From assembly GCA_009785345.1 (NCBI GenBank), contig WQWL01000010.1:1-49407 (forward strand): a stretch of DNA of 49,407 bases. The letters run 5' to 3'. Origin of the DNA: Oscillospiraceae bacterium (GTDB lineage Bacteria > Bacillota > Clostridia > Oscillospirales > Oscillospiraceae). A model generated the notes under the pieces. It saw nothing but the letters and a program-made list of their open reading frames with translations, ran no database searches and had not been told where the DNA came from. The translations under genes were made by a program, and so were the position numbers. The number at the start of each line of letters is the position of its first letter. Position 1 is the first letter of the stretch. Shown in pieces: positions 34,160 to 42,647 of this stretch.

Positions 34160-34707
34160 CACTTAACATTGTTATGGTGGAACCGCAAATTCCACAGAAT
34201 ACCGGGAATATTGCAAGAACATGCTCGGTAACGGGTGCAAAATTGCATCTTGTTGGTCCGATGGCTTTTGAAATTGAGGATAAGCACTTGAAAAGAGCAG
34301 GGCTTGATTATTGGCATGAATTAGATATTACGTACTATAAAGATATTCATGAATTTTTTAATGCTGTTACTGGGGGGAAGCTTTGCTCATCTTCTTTGGA
34401 TTGTACAGAAACGGAATATCCAGATACGTCAGACTTTGAGTTTTACTACTTTGAAACACACGCTCCCCATATCTATACAGAGCCGAATTATAAGGATAAT
34501 TCATATTTGTTCTTTGGGAGCGAAACTATAGGTCTTGACGAAGCACTGTTATACAAAAATCCGGAGCAATGTGTAAGATTTCCAATGCTTCATGGAGCAC
34601 GTAGTATGAATTTATCTAGTGCTGTCGCAGTCGGTGTTTTTGAAGTTCTACGTCAGTGGGGCTTTCCAAACCTACAAAACTTTGGGAAAATGGCAGAAAC
34701 TTATTAA
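34156..34707 (+). CDS. trmL: tRNA (cytidine/uridine-2'-O-)-methyltransferase TrmL
   Basis: 183 residues, SPOUT fold with its trefoil-knot signature: NIVMVEPQIPQNTGNIARTC at the N-terminus, LFFGSETIGLDEALL and the C-terminal RSMNLSSAVAVGVFEVLRQ that binds S-adenosylmethionine. TrmL methylates the 2'-OH of nucleotide 34 in leucine tRNAs. Length is slightly above the usual 155-160. It starts inside the last codons of recQ (ATGA overlap), so it is translationally coupled. Confidence 0.9.
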   Translation: MTLNIVMVEPQIPQNTGNIARTCSVTGAKLHLVGPMAFEIEDKHLKRAGLDYWHELDITYYKDIHEFFNAVTGGKLCSSSLDCTETEYPDTSDFEFYYFETHAPHIYTEPNYKDNSYLFFGSETIGLDEALLYKNPEQCVRFPMLHGARSMNLSSAVAVGVFEVLRQWGFPNLQNFGKMAETY

Positions 34708-34738
34708 TACGAAACAATTAAAAATATACTAAGAAGCA

Positions 34739-34767
34739 TTGTATAAATAGCTAAGTAATGTTATTAT
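34739..34767 (+). promoter_or_regulatory. Probable pgi promoter
   Basis: -35 TTGTAT (34739-34744), 17-nt spacer, -10 TATTAT (34762-34767), about 70 nt before the TTG start of pgi. Confidence 0.5.
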
Positions 34768-34840
34768 CTTATATAAGCGATGAACTATTTATTCGTACAA
34801 AATAACAGTAATTGAAATTGATGTTCTGGAGGAATAAACA

Positions 34841-36088
34841 TTGGTAAAAGTTGATATTAGCGGTGCATTAGGATTTCTATCAGAAGACGAAATACGTGCA
34901 ATTGACACAAGTAAACCATTAAAAGAGTTAAGCACTCTATATGAAAACGGATGGACAGTAGTTCCGTCAAATTACAACGATGAACTTGCAACACAAGTGA
35001 AAAATATTGCAGAAAAGATTCAAAACGAATCAGAAGTGCTTGTCGTTCTTGGTATTGGTGGTTCTTATTTGGGAGCCAGAGCTGCTATTGAGTATATTAT
35101 TTCGCCGAACTATAACATGCTGCCCAAAGAAACACCTGACATCTTGTTTGCGGGTAACAATGTTTCAGGTGAATACCTTGAGCAAATAATAGAACTTATT
35201 GGTGATAGAAACTTCTCTGTGAATGTTGTTTCAAAATCTGGTTCAACAATTGAAACAGCCATTGCATTACGTTTCTTCAAATCGATGCTTTCAGAGAAGT
35301 ATGGTTCTCAAGGTTTGAAGGATAGATTATATGTCACATCAGATATTGGTTCTCCGCTAATAAAGCTTGCAGAGAGCGAAGGATACGCATATCTGGAAAT
35401 GCCTCCGGAAGTGGGTGGTAGATATAGTGTTCTTACAGTTGTGGGGCTATTGCCTTGCGCTGTTGCCGGAATAGATATTGATGAACTTATGGCTGGTGCA
35501 AAGGATGAATTTGAAAACGGTGTAGAAGAAGCATGTCTTTATGCAGCAGCACGTCAGGTTTTATATAGAAAAGGTAAGAAAATAGAAATGCTTGCATGTT
35601 TTGAGCCTGCGTTTCGCTACACCGGAGAATGGTGGAAGCAGCTCTTTGGCGAAAGTGAAGGTAAAGAAAGCATTGGCATATTCCCGGCATATGCAGATTA
35701 CTCAGCGGACTTACACTCACTAGGTCAATTAATTCAGGAAGGTGAGCGTACGCTATTAGAAACCTTTGTTTCATTTGAAAAACCAAGAGTGAATCCTTTA
35801 GTTCCGGGTGGAGACTTGCACAAAGATAAGATTAGTACGATTGCAGGTCTCGATATGCATAAAATCAACGAATCAGCATCAGTTGCTGTGAAAAAAGCAC
35901 ATATAGACGGGGGAGTACCGGTGCTTGAATTATGTTTGCCTGAAATGTCTGCGAAATCATTTGGTGCACTTGCTTATTTCTTTATGAGATCAGTAGCAGT
36001 TTCAGCGCTTATTTCCGGAGTTAATCCATTTGGTCAACCCGGAGTTGAGGCATATAAGAAAAACTTATTCAGTATTCTTGGACTATAA
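34841..36088 (+). CDS. pgi: Glucose-6-phosphate isomerase
   Basis: 415 residues beginning at a TTG codon 8 nt after GGAGG; no better ATG is in frame nearby. SIS-domain motifs include VLVVLGIGGSYLGARAA, VNVVSKSGSTIET, and the active-site segment PPEVGGRYSVLTVVGLLP. It interconverts glucose-6-phosphate and fructose-6-phosphate in the cytoplasm. Length and pattern fit the compact Bacillus/Clostridium type (~430-450). It stands alone with a likely own promoter. Confidence 0.95.
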   Translation: MVKVDISGALGFLSEDEIRAIDTSKPLKELSTLYENGWTVVPSNYNDELATQVKNIAEKIQNESEVLVVLGIGGSYLGARAAIEYIISPNYNMLPKETPDILFAGNNVSGEYLEQIIELIGDRNFSVNVVSKSGSTIETAIALRFFKSMLSEKYGSQGLKDRLYVTSDIGSPLIKLAESEGYAYLEMPPEVGGRYSVLTVVGLLPCAVAGIDIDELMAGAKDEFENGVEEACLYAAARQVLYRKGKKIEMLACFEPAFRYTGEWWKQLFGESEGKESIGIFPAYADYSADLHSLGQLIQEGERTLLETFVSFEKPRVNPLVPGGDLHKDKISTIAGLDMHKINESASVAVKKAHIDGGVPVLELCLPEMSAKSFGALAYFFMRSVAVSALISGVNPFGQPGVEAYKKNLFSILGL

Positions 36089-36131
36089 TAATATAAAAGG
36101 TAACATCAAATAGTCTATGAAAAACTAACGT

Positions 36132-36199
36132 CATTCTGCGGGTCATCGCAGAATCTAGTAAGCATAGAGTTCTTGGATTCCGCGACGACCCACAGAATG
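36132..36199. repeat. REP-like palindrome between pgi and the P-loop gene
   Basis: CATTCTGCGGGTCATCGCAG at the left pairs imperfectly with GCGACGACCCACAGAATG at the right. A related palindrome starting with CGTCATT and containing GGGATTCCG lies at 46123-46209. It could act as a terminator for pgi. Such elements are often repeated through a genome. Confidence 0.6.
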
Positions 36200-36227
36200 G
36201 CGAAATATTATTTGGAGGTCGATATAT

Positions 36228-36638
36228 ATGGTAAGACTAATTATGGGTTCGAAAGGCTCAGGAAAGACAAAAAAATTAATCGAACTGGTACACGACGCTG
36301 TCGAAAATGAGCGTGGTGACATTGTTTGTATAGAGAGAAGAGCAAAGTTGACATATGATATTCCGCATAAGGTTAGATTAATTGATGCTTCTGAATATAA
36401 TCTTAATGGTTATGATACAATGAAAGGGTTTATTTGTGGTCTATATTCAGCAAACTATGATATAACTCATATTTTTATTGACAACGTTCTTAGTATAATT
36501 GGCAGAGATGTTGACACAGATGCAGAAGACTTTTTTGAGTGGTGTGATAACTTTGGGCAAAAAGAACATATTAAATTTACGATAACAATCAGTGTTGATG
36601 TAACCAAAGCAACAGATAGAATAAAGAAGTATTTTTAA
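36228..36638 (+). CDS. Small P-loop ATPase of unknown function
   Basis: 136 residues. Walker A is GSKGSGKT at residues 7-14; a Walker B-like strand THIFIDNVL follows at about residue 85. The protein is only as long as one P-loop core and has no membrane part. Similar small proteins in Clostridia are often labelled as PilT-like, without evidence of pili; that label is not adopted here. It follows GGAGG and lies 4 nt before queH, suggesting a shared transcript. Confidence 0.8.
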   Translation: MVRLIMGSKGSGKTKKLIELVHDAVENERGDIVCIERRAKLTYDIPHKVRLIDASEYNLNGYDTMKGFICGLYSANYDITHIFIDNVLSIIGRDVDTDAEDFFEWCDNFGQKEHIKFTITISVDVTKATDRIKKYF

Positions 36639-36642
36639 CTTA

Positions 36643-37209
36643 GTGGCTAGTTCAATAAAACCAAATCTCCTGCTTCATTGCTGCTGTGCACCTTGTGCAT
36701 GTTATGTAATAGAGCAGTTATGCGATGAATATAAAGTTTCGTTATTATTTTATAATCCAAACATAGAACCACTTAGCGAATACGAAAAGAGAAAATACGA
36801 AATAATAAGGCTTTTAGAAAAAGTATCTTATTCTACTGAAATCGATTTACTTAATTGTGAATATGAAAATGCTGTTTTTTCCGATGCTGTATCGTCATTG
36901 CGTGACCAACCTGAAAGAGGAATAAGGTGTGACATCTGCTTTGGTTTGCGTCTGGAGGAAACAGCTCGAAGAGCAAAAGATGAGAAGTTTGACATATTTA
37001 CTACTACACTATCTGTAAGTCCACTGAAAAATGCGACACTGCTTAATGAAATTGGTCATAGAGCTGCTGAAAAATATGACGTTAAGTATTTAGAAGCAAA
37101 CTTTAAGAAGCGTGATGGATACAAGCATTCAATTGAATTATCAAAGAAACTTGGATTATATAGGCAAAATTATTGCGGTTGTAGTAGTTCATGTCACATA
37201 ACTATCTGA
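36643..37209 (+). CDS. queH: Epoxyqueuosine reductase QueH
   Basis: 188 residues (former DUF208). Cysteine motifs LLHCCCAPC (residues ~9-17), RCDICFGLRL (~92) and NYCGCSSSC near the C-terminus are those that bind the Fe-S cluster and second metal of QueH. The enzyme reduces epoxyqueuosine in tRNA to queuosine, replacing QueG. The frame opens with GTG at 36643, 4 nt after the P-loop gene, without a clear SD of its own, so coupling to the upstream gene is likely. Confidence 0.92.
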   Translation: MASSIKPNLLLHCCCAPCACYVIEQLCDEYKVSLLFYNPNIEPLSEYEKRKYEIIRLLEKVSYSTEIDLLNCEYENAVFSDAVSSLRDQPERGIRCDICFGLRLEETARRAKDEKFDIFTTTLSVSPLKNATLLNEIGHRAAEKYDVKYLEANFKKRDGYKHSIELSKKLGLYRQNYCGCSSSCHITI

Positions 37210-37226
37210 AGTTTGAGGAGGAATAA

Positions 37227-38087
37227 ATGAGAGTAAAGAAAGCCGTAATCCCAGCAGCAGGTCTTGGAACTCGTATGTTACCTGCAACAAAGTCAATTCC
37301 AAAAGAAATGCTACCAATTCTTGATAGACCGGCGATTGAAATAATCGTAAATGAGGCAATTGAGTCCGGGATCGAAGATATACTCATAATTACTAATCGT
37401 GGTAAAGGTGCTATAGAAGATTATTTTGATTTTGCACCTGACTTAGAGAGAAGTTTAGAAAAATCAGGTAAGCTTGACACTTTAGAGAAAGTAAGATATC
37501 CGGCAACATGTGCAAATATATATTTTGTTAGACAAAAAGAAACCAAAGGACTCGGGCATGCTGTCTGGTGTGCAAAAGAGTTTGTTGGCGATGAGCCTTT
37601 TGCGGTGTTATTAGGAGACGACATAATGGTTGGCGAAACGCCAGTTATTAAACAGCTAATCGATGCAGCTGAAAAGTATAATGCTTCAGCCGTTGGTGCT
37701 CAGTGGGTGAGTGATGAGGCTGTCACAAAATACTGTTCATTAAAGATAGACGAACTGGAAAATAGAATTTATCGTGTATCTGATGTAATTGAAAAGCCAC
37801 CAATTGAAAAGAAATATTCAAACTATGCGATTCTAGGTAGATATGTACTTACTCCAGAGATATTTGATATTCTAGAAAAGACACCGCCGGGCGCCGGTGG
37901 CGAAATACAACTAACTGATGGCTTGAACTCGCTATGTAAAGTGGCAGATATGGTTGCAGTAGATTTTGACGCAAAGCGTTATGATACAGGGAATCTAATT
38001 GGTTTTATGGAAACTACATTAGAGTTCGGCTTAAAGCATCCGGAAGTAGGTCCATGGCTAAGAGAATATATTGCAAATATGAAATAA
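37227..38087 (+). CDS. galU: UTP-glucose-1-phosphate uridylyltransferase
   Basis: 286 residues. The nucleotide-binding N-terminus KKAVIPAAGLGTRMLPATKSIPKEMLPILDRP is diagnostic of GalU; FAVLLGDDIM holds the metal-binding Asp and PPGAGGEIQLTDGL the sugar-binding segment. It makes UDP-glucose for cell-envelope glycans. GAGGAGG precedes the ATG by 6-8 nt. It follows queH by 17 nt and is ended by a strong terminator. Confidence 0.96.
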   Translation: MRVKKAVIPAAGLGTRMLPATKSIPKEMLPILDRPAIEIIVNEAIESGIEDILIITNRGKGAIEDYFDFAPDLERSLEKSGKLDTLEKVRYPATCANIYFVRQKETKGLGHAVWCAKEFVGDEPFAVLLGDDIMVGETPVIKQLIDAAEKYNASAVGAQWVSDEAVTKYCSLKIDELENRIYRVSDVIEKPPIEKKYSNYAILGRYVLTPEIFDILEKTPPGAGGEIQLTDGLNSLCKVADMVAVDFDAKRYDTGNLIGFMETTLEFGLKHPEVGPWLREYIANMK

Positions 38088-38120
38088 TTATTGCAATAAA
38101 TATAAACTGAATAATGCAAA

Positions 38121-38151
38121 AAAACAGGGTTGTTCAAAACGACCCTGTTTT
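38121..38151. terminator. Bidirectional rho-independent terminator
   Basis: AAAACAGGGT/ACCCTGTTTT arms with an A-run before and a T-run after, lying between converging galU (plus) and the small gene at 38185-38487 (minus). Confidence 0.88.
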
Positions 38152-38184
38152 GCTAAAATGTGCTTATAAATTATTATTTTGTGA

Positions 38185-38487
38185 TTAGCCTGCCGCAAGT
38201 GCTCTTTCTAGCCATACTGCAGCGACATCCATTGCTTCATAAAAGCTTGTTTTTTCACTCTTTTTTACAACTCGATCTCTCGATTTAAGGTTGGGATCTG
38301 TATATTGCAGTTGTACTTGAACACGAGAAGCAAGTTCCAAATCGTTCAGCATTTTGGTATCTGTGATTTGAAGCATGATAATGTACTTATCAGACATGCT
38401 ACCGTAATATACCATATTGTCTTTTCTTCTTAGCGGGTGCCCTTTGTATTCAAGGGGTATTTTTTTTCCTTTTGTAGCTGTGGACAT
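38185..38487 (-). CDS. Conserved-looking 100-residue hypothetical protein
   Basis: 100 residues from the ATG at 38487; an in-frame ATG at 38517 lies inside the repeat copy C and is rejected because GAAAGG lies between the two. The sequence (KIPLEYKGHPLRRKDNMVYYGSMSDKYIIMLQI, then VQVQLQYTDPNLKSRDRVVKKSEKTSFYEAMDVAAVWLERAL) is soluble and mixed alpha/beta with no known catalytic motif. It resembles small hypothetical proteins of Clostridia, but no function is known to me. Its RBS lies in repeat copy C, and it may be the last gene of the nucleoside transporter operon. Confidence 0.7.
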   Translation of the reverse strand: MSTATKGKKIPLEYKGHPLRRKDNMVYYGSMSDKYIIMLQITDTKMLNDLELASRVQVQLQYTDPNLKSRDRVVKKSEKTSFYEAMDVAAVWLERALAAG

Positions 38488-38491
38488 AAAT

Positions 38492-38627
38492 ATGACCATT
38501 CCTTTCGTAATGCTCAATCACAAAATAACCAAGAATAGGGAATGGTCATTTCGTGCATTAATTTGCGGTTTCCGCAGGGAGAGCAAGTTGGCACATTCTC
38601 TAGTTTATGTTTGAATTTATTCAAACC
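38492..38627 (-). repeat. Three-hairpin intergenic repeat, copy C, carrying the downstream SD
   Basis: Minus-strand orientation. Hairpin 1 is TTTGAATAAATTCAAA; hairpin 2 keeps the outer GTGC/GCAC stem but has TTGC/GCAA and GCGG-AAA-CCGC inside; hairpin 3 pairs AATGACCATTCC with GGAATGGTCAT. The GAAAGGA in its 3' arm is the ribosome binding site of the gene starting at 38487. Confidence 0.82.
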
Positions 38628-38691
38628 ATGAACTCTTTTTTTGGAATGCAACAAATTTTAACACATTGCACATGAACTGTCAAATTTCAGG
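38628..38691. other. Spacer between repeat copies C and D
   Basis: 64 bases with no recognisable gene or hairpin. At the 7571-7842 locus the two copies abut with no spacer. Confidence 0.5.
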
Positions 38692-38824
38692 CTAATAATC
38701 ATTCCCTTCGGATTTTAAGGCACAAAGCTGTCATGAAAAAGGATGATTATTAGTTGTGTGCATCAATTGCGATTCCATCGATCGCAATTGGCACATTCTT
38801 TAGTAGTATGAATTTATTCATACT
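38692..38824 (-). repeat. Three-hairpin intergenic repeat, copy D
   Basis: Minus-strand orientation, closest to copy A: the same AGTATGAATAAATTCATACT hairpin, the same CAATTGCGAT/ATCGCAATTG hairpin inside GTGC/GCAC, and a CTAATAATCATCC/GGGAATGATTATTAG hairpin. Its first base lies inside the TAG stop codon (38825-38823) of the permease gene, exactly as copy A overlaps the ATPase stop. Confidence 0.85.
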
Positions 38825-39773
38825 ATCTTCCGCCTTTGTCGTACGGTTGTCCGACAGCTCTTGGTGCTTGTGTATTTTTTGAAGTAAATATAAGCAGGAT
38901 TAGTGTTGCGACATACGGCATCATGCTATAAAAAGCTCCCGGTATGCCTAAGTTAAATAAGAATGGTATTGCAGAAAAACTTACAGCAATGGTTTGTAAA
39001 ATCGCAAAGAATAGTGCTGCAAATAATATTCTCTTTGGTCTCCATGCGCCGAAAATCAAAACAGCAAGGGCTAAGAATCCATAGCCTTGTACATCGCCAC
39101 CAAATCTACCTATTGGAATAGCCCAAATCATACCACCCATGCCTGCAAGTGCTCCTGAAATAAGCACTCCGGCATAACGCATTTTTGCAACACTTATGCC
39201 AACAGAGTCGGCAGCTTGAGGGTGCTCACCGCAAGAACGTAGTCTAAGACCGAACTTAGTTTTATACAAGACAAATGCAGAAGCGCCGAAAATCAAATAG
39301 CCCAAAAATGTTGTAATGTAGGTATTTTGAAAAAGCAGTGGTCCTAAGAATGGAATACTTCCGAGTATCGGTACACTGTCTATCCTAAACTGATTGAGAA
39401 ATGGAATATGTTGTGCATCTAAATAGAACATCGCTACATAAATAGCGAAAGCAGGTGCAAACATGTTGATTGCAATACCACTTATAACTTGATTGGCTTT
39501 GAGGTTAATTGATGCAAAAGCGTGAAGTATTGCCAGCATCATACCGGTCACCATGGCTACGAGCAAAGCAACAAGTAAAATGCCATGACTTGTGTATGGG
39601 GTTTGAAAGATATTGAGAAACATAACGCCTGCAAAGGCACCCATAACCATTTTACCTTCAAGTGCAATGTTGACAACACCGGATCTTTCAGAGAACATAC
39701 CACCAAGTGCTACGATAAGAAGTGGTATCATAAAAAACATAGTCGATTGCGCTATGAAATAAAACATGCTCAT
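38823..39773 (-). CDS. nupQ: Nucleoside ABC transporter permease (NupQ-like)
   Basis: 316 residues, about eight to nine membrane helices, BPD_transp_2 family of the BmpA-type nucleoside importers. Typical stretches: GGMFSERSGVVNIALEGKMVMGAF, LRSCGEHPQAADSVGISVAKMRYAGVLISGALAGMGG, GRFGGDVQGYGFLALAVLIFGAWRP. It is the last permease of the set, starting 6 nt after nupP. Its stop codon TAG doubles as the first bases of repeat copy D. Confidence 0.92.
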   Translation of the reverse strand: MSMFYFIAQSTMFFMIPLLIVALGGMFSERSGVVNIALEGKMVMGAFAGVMFLNIFQTPYTSHGILLVALLVAMVTGMMLAILHAFASINLKANQVISGIAINMFAPAFAIYVAMFYLDAQHIPFLNQFRIDSVPILGSIPFLGPLLFQNTYITTFLGYLIFGASAFVLYKTKFGLRLRSCGEHPQAADSVGISVAKMRYAGVLISGALAGMGGMIWAIPIGRFGGDVQGYGFLALAVLIFGAWRPKRILFAALFFAILQTIAVSFSAIPFLFNLGIPGAFYSMMPYVATLILLIFTSKNTQAPRAVGQPYDKGGR

Positions 39774-39779
39774 AATATC

Positions 39780-40934
39780 TTAATCCTTTCTACGGAAAAT
39801 CAGCTTGCCTATATTAGTCTTAACCAGTAGAACAAAGGCACAGAAGTAAATTATCACAGATATGACAATTTCTACCAGTTCAAGAGAAAAACCAAAGGGT
39901 TGTATACGTGCTCCGCCCAAGAACAGATAGGAAACAAACACTCCCGAGAAAATAACTCCAATGGGATTCGTTAGCCCGAGAAACGCAACAGAAATACCAA
40001 TAAAGCCTTCTGCAGCTAATGCCGGACTTGCAGTCATAGACAGCCCAGTGCCGTTCATAAAATTAAGTGCTCCACCAATGCCTGCAATGGCTCCGCAAAT
40101 CATCATTGAGCGTACAATATTCTTATTTTGATTTATTCCTGCATACTTCGCTGCGTCTTTGTTATATCCGCAAGCTTTGAGTTCGTATCCGAAGGTGGTT
40201 CTATTAAGTATTATATAAACCAAAATCGCAATAGCAACAGCAATCAGAATGCCTATGTTTACATTTGAAGTTCTAAAGCCTGCACCCAGAGGTTCTCTGA
40301 AAATATATTCAAGCCCCATGGTCGGTAAGTTAGAGTCGGCTGGGAGCGATTGTGTGGTAAAAGGGGCAATATCAATAATAGTATTTTGAATTATCCAACT
40401 GATTAAATACATGGCTATGTAGTTAGTCATTATAGAGGTTATAACCTCGTGAACATTACGATATGCTTTGAGCAGGCCGGGAATCGCTCCCCACAAAGCT
40501 CCTGCCAAAGCCGCACCAACTATTGACAGTATGATGCGAAGAGGAGGCGCTATGGGAGGAATCGCTTCCAACCCAGTCCAACTTATCCAAGCAGGCATGA
40601 TAATGTAGTCAGCTCCTACTACACCGATATATATAGCTACAAACCCGCCAAAAGCAAACTGACCAGCTGCACCTATGTTGAACAAACCTGTTTTAAATGC
40701 AAACGTGACAGACAAACCTGTAAGGATTATAGGCGTAGCACTTAGTAGAACATCGCCCACGTTACGCATAGTACGCAAGCCAAATGACAGTATAGTCCAA
40801 AAAGCGGTCCAAGCCTGCTCACTATCACTTATCAGCAGAACAATAAATCCGATTGTAAGACCGGCAATTATAACAATGAGAGTAGATAATAAGCTGAGTA
40901 TACCTGCTTGTCTTCTTTGAATGAAAGTTCTCAT
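39780..40934 (-). CDS. nupP: Nucleoside ABC transporter permease (NupP-like)
   Basis: 384 residues with about ten membrane helices. Family motifs: LLSATPIILTGLSVTFAFKTGLFNIGAAGQFAFGGF, the loop LWGAIPGLLKAYRNVHEVITSIMTNYIA, and YELKACGYNKDAAKYAGINQNK. It pairs with NupQ to form the channel. Its ATG overlaps the ATPase stop by 4 nt. The longer N-terminus relative to NupQ is normal for this subunit. Confidence 0.92.
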   Translation of the reverse strand: MRTFIQRRQAGILSLLSTLIVIIAGLTIGFIVLLISDSEQAWTAFWTILSFGLRTMRNVGDVLLSATPIILTGLSVTFAFKTGLFNIGAAGQFAFGGFVAIYIGVVGADYIIMPAWISWTGLEAIPPIAPPLRIILSIVGAALAGALWGAIPGLLKAYRNVHEVITSIMTNYIAMYLISWIIQNTIIDIAPFTTQSLPADSNLPTMGLEYIFREPLGAGFRTSNVNIGILIAVAIAILVYIILNRTTFGYELKACGYNKDAAKYAGINQNKNIVRSMMICGAIAGIGGALNFMNGTGLSMTASPALAAEGFIGISVAFLGLTNPIGVIFSGVFVSYLFLGGARIQPFGFSLELVEIVISVIIYFCAFVLLVKTNIGKLIFRRKD

Positions 40935-42457
40935 ACAGCCACCTCATCTCTTTTCGCACCTGACATATACAGACCCAGCTCTGCAAATGTCACTTGCTTA
41001 GGGTCAACATCAGCTACAATTTCACCTTCAAACATGACCAATATTCGATCGCTGATATTCATAACCTCGTCAAGTTCCAATGATACGAGAAGCACTCCTG
41101 ATCCGTTTGTTCTGGCATTAATAATTTGCTTGTGGATGTATTCAATTGCGCCTATATCAAGGCCTCTTGTGGGCTGAACAGCTACAAGCAGATTTGGGTT
41201 CATATCAAGCTCTCTTGCAACTATTGCTTTTTGCTGATTTCCACCGGACATGCTTCGAGTCGGCGTATGCGAGCCTTCACCGCTACGTATATCAAACTTC
41301 TCAATTAACATATCACTGAAGCTGTAAATTTCACTAAAACGTAAAAATCCACTCTTTTGGAATCGGGGTGTATAGTACTTTTCTAAAATAAGATTGTATG
41401 CAAGGTTATAGTCAAGTACAAGACCGTGACGATGTCTGTCTTCGGGAATATGTGCAAGTCCCGCCTTACTGCGCTCTCTAATAGGTATATTTGCTATATG
41501 CTTGCCATTAAGGCTAATGGAGCCACTAGAGGCGGGCTCAATGCCTGTGATTGCATAAACAAGTTCAGATTGCCCGTTTCCGTCAATTCCGGCAATACAA
41601 ACAATCTCACCTGCTTTAACATCAAAGGATACATTATTCACAACCGACTTATTGTGGAGCTTACTGTTGACAGTTAAGTTTCTCACTTCCATAACAACAT
41701 CACCGAGGCTAGCATCGGGTTTGTCGACAGTGCGACTGACTTTCCGCCCCACCATCATCTCTGACATTGTTTCTACATCGGTAGTATCCACATCGACTGT
41801 ACCTACATATTTGCCTCTTCGCAATACCGTACAACGATTAGCGACACGTTTAATTTCATCAAGCTTGTGAGTAATGAATAAAATTGACTTTCCTTCGGCA
41901 ATAAGCTCTTTCATAATGCTCATAAGCTCATCTATTTCTTGTGGTGTCAAAACAGCAGTCGGTTCGTCGAATATTAAAATCTCATTTTCACGATAGAGCA
42001 TTTTTAAAATCTCAACACGCTGCTGCATTCCGACTGTTATATCTGAAATATAAGCATCAGGATCAACTGAAAGTCCGTATCGCTCGGAAAGTTCCACAAC
42101 ACGAGTGCGGGCCTTGTCCATTTGCAATACTCCTCTTTTGGTTGTCTCAACTCCAAGTATAATATTTTCTAATACCGTGAAATTGTGGACAAGCTTAAAA
42201 TGTTGATGAACCATACCAATACCGTATTTAGTCGCATCGTTTGGTCCTTTAATGCTTATTTTTTCTTCGTTTTTATATATATCTCCGCTCTCTTGTGTGT
42301 ATAAACCAAAAAGTACACTCATAAGTGTAGATTTTCCTGCACCATTTTCACCTAAAAGTGCATGGATTTCTCCTTTTTGCAGTTGTAGGGTTATATCATC
42401 GTTTGCAATAATTCCTGGAAATATTTTTGTGATATTCCGCATTTCAATAATATACAT
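40931..42457 (-). CDS. nupO: Nucleoside ABC transporter ATPase, duplicated (NupO-like)
   Basis: 508 residues from the ATG at 42457 (AGAAAGG about 12 nt upstream); a frame opening at 42508 is rejected for lack of family similarity. Domain 1: Walker A GENGAGKST, the nucleoside-type IGMVHQHFKLVHNFTVLENI, Walker B ILIFDEPTAVLTPQE. Domain 2: degenerate P-loop GIDGNGQSE, signature MSGGNQQKAIVARE, and a Walker B region in which LLVAVQPTRGLD replaces the usual Asp-Glu, a known trait of these second halves. It energises nucleoside import. Confidence 0.92.
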   Translation of the reverse strand: MYIIEMRNITKIFPGIIANDDITLQLQKGEIHALLGENGAGKSTLMSVLFGLYTQESGDIYKNEEKISIKGPNDATKYGIGMVHQHFKLVHNFTVLENIILGVETTKRGVLQMDKARTRVVELSERYGLSVDPDAYISDITVGMQQRVEILKMLYRENEILIFDEPTAVLTPQEIDELMSIMKELIAEGKSILFITHKLDEIKRVANRCTVLRRGKYVGTVDVDTTDVETMSEMMVGRKVSRTVDKPDASLGDVVMEVRNLTVNSKLHNKSVVNNVSFDVKAGEIVCIAGIDGNGQSELVYAITGIEPASSGSISLNGKHIANIPIRERSKAGLAHIPEDRHRHGLVLDYNLAYNLILEKYYTPRFQKSGFLRFSEIYSFSDMLIEKFDIRSGEGSHTPTRSMSGGNQQKAIVARELDMNPNLLVAVQPTRGLDIGAIEYIHKQIINARTNGSGVLLVSLELDEVMNISDRILVMFEGEIVADVDPKQVTFAELGLYMSGAKRDEVAV

Positions 42458-42605
42458 ATGAATACAAAACCTTTCTGAGCCGTCACAGCGAGCTTGATCT
42501 TTTATCACATAAAGAACAGGCTTCGATATCCCTTGAGTTGAAGTAATATGTTGGGGATTTAGAATCGAGCCCGCAATGACGATTGTGGTTAAACTGAATG
42601 CGTTT

Positions 42606-42636
42606 GTGGGGAGTCATCTAATCGATAGCTCCCCAC
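42606..42636 (-). terminator. Intercistronic hairpin after the bmpA-like gene
   Basis: Perfect 8-bp arms GTGGGGAG/CTCCCCAC between the binding-protein gene and the ATPase gene, without a T-run. As at 27585-27613, a hairpin directly follows a binding-protein gene; partial termination or transcript protection is inferred. Confidence 0.55.
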
Positions 42637-42647
42637 GATAAGTTTAT

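Noticed and set aside
36228-36638. PilT-like twitching motility ATPase
   Set aside because: Far too short for PilT and lacking its Asp/His boxes; only the Walker A core is shared.
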